From assembly GCA_025360785.1 (NCBI GenBank), contig JANYBN010000028.1, forward strand, positions 1-35,375: a DNA stretch of 35,375 bases. Direction: 5' to 3'. Made by a program: the position numbers and the translations under genes. Below are positions 14,734 to 21,973 of the stretch, piece by piece. How positions within the stretch are numbered: the first letter of the stretch is position 1; each line of letters opens with the position of its first letter. The DNA is from Geobacter sp. GTDB taxonomy: Bacteria; Desulfobacterota; Desulfuromonadia; Geobacterales; Pseudopelobacteraceae. The notes under the pieces were generated by a model. It did not search any database and was not told where the DNA came from. It was given only the letters and a program-made list of their open reading frames with translations.

Positions 14734-15993
14734 TCAAACAGCCACCGGCAATACACTTCCAGCCTCAGGCATCAGATAGCAGCGCCACTCTTTTGGCAGC
14801 ATCAAACCTGCAATCCCCATTGCCTCGTCAAGAGTCTGCGCCGGAATCAATCCCATTTCTTCAACCTGTTTGGCAGGAAACTGCGACACCAGAATGATCC
14901 GGAAGCGTTGGGCTTTCTGCAGCAGTGAGTAGGCGGTCTGACCGTTGATTTCATACTGCGCGCGTAGCGCTGTTTCAAACTCATCCAGCCGTTTATGGCG
15001 AAACCAGTTGAAGAACGTCCCGTTGCCGAAACCATCACGGCACTCCGCCAACAGAATCATCACCCCGCCGTCTTTGATGGACTGCGCCGCATATTCCATC
15101 GACTTATGGGCTTGAATAAGATTGATATCCTTGGGGAAACCGCCACAGGAGGCGACCACAAGATCACTTTTTTCTGCCAGCGGATAGGCAAATTGCTCGT
15201 GACAAAACCGGCATCCGGCCTCGTGCGCTTCACGCCAATCGCCGGCAAAAACAGCAATAATGCGCTTGTCCGCGGCCAGTACGGTATTAAGGATAAATGC
15301 CGGTTTCGCCAGAGCACATCCTTCGACCATCGCACGATGAACCGGATTCCCCTCAAGGTTGCCGGTGACTGCCAGCGGATTCTTGCCGCTCCCTTCACCA
15401 GGATTAAGCACGGTAAAGTGGCTGGCCATGCAGGCTTTACGACTGGCGATACCCGGCAGAACACTCTTGCGCCCTCCGCCGAATCCGGCAAAGTAATGAA
15501 AACCGATTGTTCCGGTCAGGATGAGGTGATCAGCCTCTACAGCCTTGCGGTTGATACGGACCTTGATACCGTTCGAGGTCGTGCCGATCAAGGACAGCGA
15601 ATCATGATCGTCGCATTCGTGATCTGAAACACGTATCCGGCCATGCAGTGGGCCAAGAATCTTCTGATGTTCATGCTCGGTCTGCTTGCGATGAATGCCA
15701 AGAGCGATCAGAATTTCGATGTCATCATCGGCGATCCCCTGACGATTAAGCCGTTCCACCAGAAGCGGGAGGTATATTTCACTACCGGTATATCGGGTGA
15801 TATCGGAAGTGACAATAACAACCTTTTCACCCGTCCTGAAGGAGGAGATAGATTTGTTACAGGCATCCAGCGCGGTTTTAATTATTTCTACGGGGGAAGC
15901 GTCGATGACAATGGGTGATGGAGTAATGACTCCCGCCAGGCGTTCCGGCGGGAGATTGAGAGGGAATGAGGTTGATCCGTATTTCAGTTCCAT
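14734..15993 (-). CDS. LarA-family nickel-pincer racemase/epimerase homologue
   Basis: 419-residue DUF2088/LarA family protein. The residues that in Lactiplantibacillus LarA hold the pincer cofactor and do catalysis are all in place: H101 (GIHRKQTEHEH), H166 (GFHYFAGFGGG), K176 (GGRKSVLPG, the lysine covalently bound to the cofactor) and H192 (ASHFTVL). LarA interconverts D- and L-lactate; many homologues act on other 2-hydroxy acids, so the substrate is open. No larB, larC or larE cofactor genes occur in the window. The start lies 15 bases after the YtxH-like gene's stop, implying cotranscription. Function as a pincer enzyme is inferred from conserved residues. Confidence 0.82.
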   Translation of the reverse strand: MELKYGSTSFPLNLPPERLAGVITPSPIVIDASPVEIIKTALDACNKSISSFRTGEKVVIVTSDITRYTGSEIYLPLLVERLNRQGIADDDIEILIALGIHRKQTEHEHQKILGPLHGRIRVSDHECDDHDSLSLIGTTSNGIKVRINRKAVEADHLILTGTIGFHYFAGFGGGRKSVLPGIASRKACMASHFTVLNPGEGSGKNPLAVTGNLEGNPVHRAMVEGCALAKPAFILNTVLAADKRIIAVFAGDWREAHEAGCRFCHEQFAYPLAEKSDLVVASCGGFPKDINLIQAHKSMEYAAQSIKDGGVMILLAECRDGFGNGTFFNWFRHKRLDEFETALRAQYEINGQTAYSLLQKAQRFRIILVSQFPAKQVEEMGLIPAQTLDEAMGIAGLMLPKEWRCYLMPEAGSVLPVAV

Positions 15994-16008
15994 ACGAGGA
16001 GTATCCGG

Positions 16009-16254
16009 TTAAATCCAGGCATCGCCGCCGTCGTACTCAAAATCGGCGCCTTTTGTTTTGGGAGTAGCCCTGAATTTTGCTTCGCGAGCAAGCCGGCGTA
16101 CCCGCTCAGCGGCGGTTTCCCCCAGATCGGCAAGTTTCCCGCGAGTTTCGCGACCTGGTGCCGGGGCCAACAGCAGCGCGGCAGCGGCACCGATTACGGC
16201 TCCGGAAACAAAGGCAATCACAGCGGCAGCGGCATTATCATTGTTGGTTGACAT
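16009..16254 (-). CDS. YtxH-like small membrane protein
   Basis: 81 residues. Residues ~9-31 are an Ala/Gly/Val-rich membrane segment with a glycine-zipper look (AVIAFVSGAVIGAAAALLLAP), followed by a basic amphipathic stretch (ETAAERVRRLAREAK) and a short acidic tail. This matches YtxH-domain proteins, often stress-associated and of unknown mechanism. Start set at ATG 16254 because GGAG lies seven bases upstream; the frame stays open upstream to 16386 but that part looks non-coding. The larA-like gene follows by 15 bases. Confidence 0.72.
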   Translation of the reverse strand: MSTNNDNAAAAVIAFVSGAVIGAAAALLLAPAPGRETRGKLADLGETAAERVRRLAREAKFRATPKTKGADFEYDGGDAWI

Positions 16255-16414
16255 GGCAGACTCCTTTATTAGTAAGTTAGAAATTATTTTCTGCGTTTTT
16301 TTGGCATAAATAAATTCGTTAACGCACTTATCCTGTTTATCAGGGCGTGGCATCACAATTAATATAAACGGCTTTATTTCTAGCACAGAGCAAGGGCGGA
16401 ATCAAAACAAAATT

Positions 16415-16445
16415 CACCTTCCGTTGACACTCAATGACGAAGGTG
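16415..16445 (-). terminator. Terminator-like hairpin after the response regulator
   Basis: Minus-strand stem CACCTTC...GAAGGTG (16439-16445 with 16415-16421, extended by CG/GT pairs with one bulge), followed by AATTTTGTTTTG. It begins just past the response-regulator stop at 16448 and would end the fapA-regulator transcript. The T-tract is interrupted, so moderate strength. Confidence 0.55.
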
Positions 16446-16447
16446 GC

Positions 16448-16837
16448 TCAGATCACAAGCCCATGTTTGTCGAGAAGCGCCATAAAGCTTTGCCGCATCA
16501 ACGGCTTGGTCAGATAATCATCGCAGCCGCCTACAACCAGAGCATCAATCATATCATCGGGATCACTGCTGCCGGTCACCACAAATACTGTTGCTCGTTT
16601 ATCTCCATGCTCAGCCTCCAGCTCTCGAATGGATTTTAGCGCTTCATGACCGCTGATGCCAGGAAGTCCGATATCCATACAGATCAGATCGAAACGGCTT
16701 TCCGTCCGCAACGCATCTTCGACCAGACTGACAGCCTCTTCGCCACTTTCCGCCGAGACGGTGTCAGCACATCCTTCCAGAAAGAAGGCCAGCAAATCGC
16801 GGTTCATTTCCACGTCATCAACAATTAGCGCTCTCAT
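16448..16837 (-). CDS. Single-domain response regulator (CheY-like receiver)
   Basis: 129-residue receiver domain with no output domain. Acidic pocket D7/D8, phospho-acceptor D55 (CMDIGLPG), switch T88 (VTGSSD) and K111 (LTKPL) are all present, so it should be phosphorylated. Its ATG overlaps the stop of the FapA-like gene by four bases (16834-16837), a sign of tight co-expression. The nearest kinase is the hybrid histidine kinase at 18473-20674, with an HPt domain that could supply phosphate; this pairing is a guess from proximity. A terminator-like hairpin follows. Confidence 0.9.
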   Translation of the reverse strand: MRALIVDDVEMNRDLLAFFLEGCADTVSAESGEEAVSLVEDALRTESRFDLICMDIGLPGISGHEALKSIRELEAEHGDKRATVFVVTGSSDPDDMIDALVVGGCDDYLTKPLMRQSFMALLDKHGLVI

Positions 16838-18318
16838 AAGCCGTCTCCAGTTCGTGCTGCATTCATTTTTTTCAGGTCATTTTCGTGTTGCTGTATGAAA
16901 GTCTGTTCTATTGCCTGAGCCTTGAAAGAGAGCGGCGTCATACCGATATAACGAAGGCCTCCTTCAATCGTATTTTCTATGATACTGACAGGTCCCTTGC
17001 GGGCTTCAGCAATAGTGTCACTGATAATTCCGAGAGTAATATTAACCCCTTCATAAAGCATCTTTTTTACATTGATCTTCGGATTGCAATCTTCATGGAC
17101 TCTTGAACGAACCTCCTGGGTACGTACCGTAATTGAGGCGCGCTTTTGGGCAAACTCCTTCACATCTATCGTCCCTTTTGGTGCTTCGCTGAACCCGGCA
17201 ATCAGAAGTTTCAGTTCGTTAAACAAGCAATTGAGCTCTTCAAGGTCGCCATAATGAACGCCGGCAACCACACGAGTCCGGAGCGATGTTACGCTCCCGA
17301 GATTCCCGCATTCAATACCCGCCAGCGCAAAATATTCGCCTCCGGTCAAGCCTCCCTTGTTGACGGATATCACGCCCAGACACTTGATTTGAGAACATCT
17401 AATCTCAACCTCTGCCTTGACATCACCGGCACATTCTATCAACGAGTCATAGATGAAGTTGGCGGATATTGAACCGCCACAGTTGATCACACCGGTTCCC
17501 TGACCATTCATACCGCAAAATGAAATATCCCCGTCCGACTCAATCGTACAGACCCCTACATTTCCCTTTATTTTAATCCCTTTGGTGGCCTTGACGAAAA
17601 AACCGTCCAGCACGTCGCCCTTAACCTCGACATATCCCTTAAAAAAAATATTGCCGACCTTAAAATCAACATCACCGTCAATCTCATAGATATCCTCGAC
17701 TGAAATCGAGTTATCCCGAAAACAGACGCGACCGGAGGCCTCAGCAAAAACACTCCGTTCATCGTCGCTCAGCCTGACATTTTGACCGATTATCAGCTTG
17801 GCCGGAGTCCCGGGTTGCGGCGGAATTATTTTCCCGGTAACGGTCCTGCCCGGTTCTCCTGTACCAGGAGGAATGATCGTCGCTATCAGATCCCCCGCAT
17901 CGACATTCAGAAACGATTGTACATGACGGAAATCAACGATTTGAGCCAATTCTTCTTTCATTTCTGCTGCTGTTTCCTCAAGGTCATCGGAAACATCCAG
18001 AACAATTTGGCCATCTTCTCCCGGAGTCATTGGAATCCCACGCGACAACAGCAAACAACTAACGGCCTTTGCACTCGCTGCAGAATTCAGAAGAGTGGTC
18101 ACCGCCTCCTCAATAATCCACGCTTTAAGACCGTATTTTGTCAGATTTTCCTGTAACTCGGAGTTCGTAAGAGGTGTGCCGCCGAGAGTTGATGGTTCAT
18201 AGAAACAGAGACATTCCAAAGCGTCAGTACTGAGTTCAAACGCAAGAGTATAACCTTGGCGCTTGACTTCAAAGCGACTGGCCGTTTCGGCTCCCTTTAT
18301 GAAAAGATTATCCGCCAT
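16834..18318 (-). CDS. FapA family protein (DUF342)
   Basis: 494-residue protein of the FapA/DUF342 family (flagellar-assembly protein A type). The central part is a right-handed beta-helix-like series (GNIFFKGYVEVKGDVLDGFFVKA..., GNVGVCTIESDGDISFCG, CGGSISANFIYDSLIECAGDV), as in polymer-like bactofilin folds, with a helical C-terminus from ~375. The N-terminal ~110 residues are family-specific. Function is not well established; members have been linked to cell-surface or flagellar regulation and to kinase control. Immediately followed by an overlapping CheY-like gene, suggesting a joint signalling role. ATG at 18318; no strong ribosome site is visible. Confidence 0.8.
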   Translation of the reverse strand: MADNLFIKGAETASRFEVKRQGYTLAFELSTDALECLCFYEPSTLGGTPLTNSELQENLTKYGLKAWIIEEAVTTLLNSAASAKAVSCLLLSRGIPMTPGEDGQIVLDVSDDLEETAAEMKEELAQIVDFRHVQSFLNVDAGDLIATIIPPGTGEPGRTVTGKIIPPQPGTPAKLIIGQNVRLSDDERSVFAEASGRVCFRDNSISVEDIYEIDGDVDFKVGNIFFKGYVEVKGDVLDGFFVKATKGIKIKGNVGVCTIESDGDISFCGMNGQGTGVINCGGSISANFIYDSLIECAGDVKAEVEIRCSQIKCLGVISVNKGGLTGGEYFALAGIECGNLGSVTSLRTRVVAGVHYGDLEELNCLFNELKLLIAGFSEAPKGTIDVKEFAQKRASITVRTQEVRSRVHEDCNPKINVKKMLYEGVNITLGIISDTIAEARKGPVSIIENTIEGGLRYIGMTPLSFKAQAIEQTFIQQHENDLKKMNAARTGDGL

Positions 18319-18342
18319 ATGGGACCTTCGTTATAATTTTAT

Positions 18343-18370
18343 TTAATATTTGTGCTGATACACAGTTCAA
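18343..18370 (-). promoter_or_regulatory. Candidate promoter of the fapA-like/response regulator pair
   Basis: Minus-strand TTGAAC (18365-18370), 16-base spacer and TATTAA (18343-18348), ~25 bases before the ATG at 18318. The rest of the 154-base gap to the kinase gene is AT-rich with no further identified element. Confidence 0.4.
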
Positions 18371-18472
18371 CTGCTATTATCGTACTACTAATAACCCAAA
18401 ACATAACGCCCTGCAAATTGCTTTTTACATAGTAATATTCGTAACTACCATAATTACGCCACATGGGTGTTT

Positions 18473-20674
18473 TTATTGCGCCTCGTCTGCAACTCCCAAA
18501 GCACCTGCAGCCTCTGTGAACTCCCGGTATTCATGCTGCAGCAGGACAAGGCGCTGCGGCGCTTCCGACAGATCGCCCTCTTTAGCCGCTTTTTCCATCA
18601 TCGCAGCCGTCTGATGCATCCGGAGAGCGGAGATATTTCCGGCCGATCCCTTAATGGCGTGAGCGTGCCGCCTAACTCCGTCCGCATCCTCTGCCGCTAG
18701 CGCCAGAACAAGCCCATCCAGCTGAGACACAACCCCTTTACAAAAAAGCCCCACAAAGCGGGTGATCATCTCTGGCCTTCCTCCAAGCCGCTCCAACAGC
18801 TCGTTCTGAGCAAAGATTTCAACAGCTTTGTCTGGTTCGTCCGACGACGTTTTAGGGGCAAATACAGTTATAGTGTCAACAGGCGCTTTTTCAACTGATT
18901 CTATCGAACGTAGGCAAAGTTTATTCAACGTCTGCAAGAGCTGGATCGGTTTGATCGGCTTGGCGAGATAATCGTCCATCCCGGCATCCAGGCAGACCTG
19001 ACGATCCTCGTCCCCTGCAAAAGCCGTCATGGCCACAATCGGCACAGGCCTGCTCCTCCCTATGGTACGCTCGTATTCGCGGATAGCCATGGAAACCTGC
19101 AGCCCGTCAATTTCAGGCATCTGAATATCCAACAACACGATATCAAAACATTTGGATTTGTATACTTCAAGCGCCAACCTCCCGTTCTCCGCACACGTGA
19201 TCAGGTGGCCGTGGGGCTCCAGAATGGCCTGCACCAGAGCACGGTTTATTTCCACATCATCAGCAAGAAGAATCTCAAGAGGAGCATGCCGGAGTGAACA
19301 GGAAGCGAAGACTGAGTCATTATCCGTTGTCAGCGACTCTTCGCTCCCCAACAGGAAACGGGCAGTAAAATAAAAACAGCTCCCCGCCCCCAACCAGCTT
19401 TCCACCCAGATCTTTCCATCCATCAACTCAACCAGTTTTTTACAGATGGCCAGACCAAGCCCGGTCCCTCCGAATTTTCTCGTGGTGGAGCTGTCAGCCT
19501 GTTCAAACTGGTTAAAGATCCGTTGGCAGGCTTCTTCCGCTATGCCGATGCCGGTATCGGTCACACGAACATGCAGCATAAAATCATCCATCTCCAGAGA
19601 GAACAGGCCGACGTCAACAGAGATAGTCCCTTTCTGACAGAACTTGATCGCATTCCCCACCAGATTTGTCAAAACCTGGCGCAACCGCCCCTGATCTCCC
19701 ACCAGACAGGTCGGCACTACAGAGTCAACCTGGCAGGTTAGCTTGAGACCTTTTTCCTCAGCCCTCACCTGCAGCCCACCCAGACAGCGGCCGACCATAT
19801 CACGGAGGTTAAACGGAGCCTTTTCCAGAGTGAATTTACCGGCTTCGATCTTCGAAAAATCCAGGATATCGTTGATGATCATCATAAGACTGTCGGCTGA
19901 ATCTTTGATGGCGCGCAGATACAGCTTTTCCTTCTGTGGGGAAAGCCCTCCTTGCAGCAGCAAATCTGTCATCCCCATCACCCCGTTCATCGGGGTGCGA
20001 ATTTCATGGCTCATATTGGCCAGGAAATCACTTTTTGCCAGACTTGCCGCCTCTGCCTGCAGGCGAGCCTCCTCCAGATCACGGGTTCTCGTCTGCACCC
20101 GTTCTTCCAAGTGTTGGGTGTGATCATGCAGCATACCGTATAAAGTGGTGCTTTCCAGAGCATAGGCGCATGTATACAGCACTATCGAAAGGGCGTTCAA
20201 CGAGGGGGCATCCAACGCAGCCGAGTCGCCCGGCAGCACGCCGGCGAACATTCCCCTGACGCGTGACTGGGTGGACACAACCTGCAACAGGAGAGTCTCT
20301 CCCGTTCCTGTCGGAGCAAGGACGGCCTGGTTGCGGTTTAGCGCCCACGCAAAAGTACCGTCCATCATGAGTACCTCAACCAGAGTCTGGAAAGTGTCAT
20401 GTACACCGGCAGGGTCGGCTACTACCAGCTCAAAGCTGCCGTCAGGCTGGCAGTCAAGAAAGCCGATGGACTGGAACGAGAATAATCGCCGCAGCTGACT
20501 GGCTGTTGCCTTGAAAATCCCCTCCCCATCCTTGGCGCGACTGAGGTCGCCCTGAAATTCACTGCTGGAGGCCAGCATCTCCAATATCAACATGAAGCGC
20601 TGATTGGACTCCTCTAGAAAACGGACTCGCTCCTGGAGAAACTCTTGTGATCTTGATATATCCTGATCAATCAT
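18473..20674 (-). CDS. Hybrid histidine kinase with receiver and HPt domains
   Basis: 733-residue cytoplasmic kinase with no membrane segment. Order: N-terminal coiled coil (1-35), a GAF-like sensor (~45-175), coiled-coil linker (~180-210), HisKA with H223 ([12 protein letters not shown]), HATPase_c with N-box at 342, DTGIGI 373-378 and GGTGLGL 402-408, receiver (~468-585; D516 in [12 protein letters not shown]550, AKP lysine) and HPt (~625-715; H672 in HAIKGSAGN). Start taken at ATG 20674, just after GGAGGAG and overlapping the HDOD gene's stop by eight bases; the longer open frame runs into the HDOD gene. It ends an operon with the HDOD and 111-residue genes. Input signal unknown. Confidence 0.9.
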   Translation of the reverse strand: MIDQDISRSQEFLQERVRFLEESNQRFMLILEMLASSSEFQGDLSRAKDGEGIFKATASQLRRLFSFQSIGFLDCQPDGSFELVVADPAGVHDTFQTLVEVLMMDGTFAWALNRNQAVLAPTGTGETLLLQVVSTQSRVRGMFAGVLPGDSAALDAPSLNALSIVLYTCAYALESTTLYGMLHDHTQHLEERVQTRTRDLEEARLQAEAASLAKSDFLANMSHEIRTPMNGVMGMTDLLLQGGLSPQKEKLYLRAIKDSADSLMMIINDILDFSKIEAGKFTLEKAPFNLRDMVGRCLGGLQVRAEEKGLKLTCQVDSVVPTCLVGDQGRLRQVLTNLVGNAIKFCQKGTISVDVGLFSLEMDDFMLHVRVTDTGIGIAEEACQRIFNQFEQADSSTTRKFGGTGLGLAICKKLVELMDGKIWVESWLGAGSCFYFTARFLLGSEESLTTDNDSVFASCSLRHAPLEILLADDVEINRALVQAILEPHGHLITCAENGRLALEVYKSKCFDIVLLDIQMPEIDGLQVSMAIREYERTIGRSRPVPIVAMTAFAGDEDRQVCLDAGMDDYLAKPIKPIQLLQTLNKLCLRSIESVEKAPVDTITVFAPKTSSDEPDKAVEIFAQNELLERLGGRPEMITRFVGLFCKGVVSQLDGLVLALAAEDADGVRRHAHAIKGSAGNISALRMHQTAAMMEKAAKEGDLSEAPQRLVLLQHEYREFTEAAGALGVADEAQ

Positions 20675-21542
20675 CCGCTCCTCCCGACAGAATGGCAAAA
20701 GTCTCTGCGATCTGGGATTCCGACTGCTTAAGAACCATTCCCAACATGTGGGGCGACAACCCCAGCTGCTCCCAGGCCGGCTCATCAAGAGGCGGCACTC
20801 CCCGCTCGGCTCCCTGCCCCAACTCCATGGCCTGGCAGATGATGTCGGCAAGATGAATCAGAGCGGTTTCAAGGTGGAACTGCTCGGCAGAACCGGGATT
20901 GTGATGACAGGCTACCGGCTCACCAATGCTGGCAGGTATTTTCCATTTTTTCAGCAGCGCCCCGCCCAAATCGGCGTGATCAAAGCCAAGCCGCTCACGC
21001 TCCAGCTCCAGATAGAACCTGCCGGTATCCCGCTGTGCCTCCAGAAGCTCACGGCTTACCTCCGGCCGGGCGGCGGCCAGCACTACCTGCCCGACATCAT
21101 GAAGCATGCCGGCAACAAAGAGGCGTTCCACATTGGACTCGCGCCGGTATACTGCCAGGCTGCGGGCAATGATGCCGCAAGCAATGCAGTGCCGCCAGTA
21201 CGATGCCATATTAAGCAGATCCTCGGGAATCCCCTTGAATACCCCCATGACCGAAGCCGCCAACGCCAGATCACGCAACTGCTGGGTTCCGATGATCGTG
21301 ACCGCTTTTGTGATGGAATCAACCCTTGCATAACAACCGAACATAGGGCTGTTGGCCAACCGGAGCAAGCGTGCAGTCAGCCCCTGATCTTCGGTAATAA
21401 TTTTGGAGATATCATCAATGGAGCTGCGAGGATGATTGATCGCCTCATTCAGGCGTTCATAAAACAAGGGGAGAGAATAGACCGTGCTTGTTTCTTCAAC
21501 CAGGCGTTCAAGAGTGATTGCCGTGTAATCAGACCGTGCCAT
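20667..21542 (-). CDS. HDOD domain signalling protein
   Basis: 291-residue protein, almost all one HDOD domain (helical HD-related output domain without full metal site): [52 protein letters not shown], then [15 protein letters not shown] and [25 protein letters not shown] proteins often relay two-component or cyclic-di-GMP signals. Start chosen at ATG 21542 (MARSDYT), with GGAAAGG six bases upstream; it overlaps the previous gene by 14 bases. A further in-frame upstream ATG has poorer support. The kinase gene overlaps its end by eight bases, so the three form a coupled signalling operon. Confidence 0.88.
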   Translation of the reverse strand: MARSDYTAITLERLVEETSTVYSLPLFYERLNEAINHPRSSIDDISKIITEDQGLTARLLRLANSPMFGCYARVDSITKAVTIIGTQQLRDLALAASVMGVFKGIPEDLLNMASYWRHCIACGIIARSLAVYRRESNVERLFVAGMLHDVGQVVLAAARPEVSRELLEAQRDTGRFYLELERERLGFDHADLGGALLKKWKIPASIGEPVACHHNPGSAEQFHLETALIHLADIICQAMELGQGAERGVPPLDEPAWEQLGLSPHMLGMVLKQSESQIAETFAILSGGADD

Positions 21543-21864
21543 GGTGAACCTTTCCAAGCGCCGCAAGACGCATCAGCTCTATAATGGCCGGATGGTTCCG
21601 ATTCGTATGCCGAAAGAGAGGGGCCAATTCCTCTTCGGCATCTGCCAATTCCATCGGATCAACATCTGCCGGTATCTGGTCCGGGACTTCGTCACTGCCA
21701 TGACCGGAAATATCGGCCTCCAGCACCCCCCAGGTATGGAAGATTACCAGATGTTTTTGCGTCAGTTCTGCCCCGGCCCCCAGAAGCATGCGCCCGGATC
21801 GGTCACAAACATCACTCGCCAAAACCATCCCGGTTTCAATGTTTTCTATGGCTACCTTTCCCAC
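21529..21864 (-). CDS. Small conserved protein heading a kinase/HDOD operon
   Basis: 111 residues starting at GTG 21864 after GGGAGGATTA. The N-terminal half (VAIENIETGMVLASDVCDRSGRMLLGAGAELTQKHL) matches the short beta-rich module often seen ahead of HD-GYP and HDOD domains in delta-proteobacteria. The C-terminal half is acidic then helical (DPMELADAEEELAPLF). No known enzymatic motif. It overlaps the HDOD gene by 14 bases, so it probably acts with it, perhaps as a detached regulatory segment. Function unknown. Confidence 0.75.
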   Translation of the reverse strand: MGKVAIENIETGMVLASDVCDRSGRMLLGAGAELTQKHLVIFHTWGVLEADISGHGSDEVPDQIPADVDPMELADAEEELAPLFRHTNRNHPAIIELMRLAALGKVHHGTV

Positions 21865-21973
21865 TAATCCTCCCGCAAACTCAACGGCAGCTCGCCGGAC
21901 AGCATCAATTACTCATGCCTATTCCACATATGAATGTCAAATTAAAACAGGCTTAGTGAAACTTGGAAACAAA

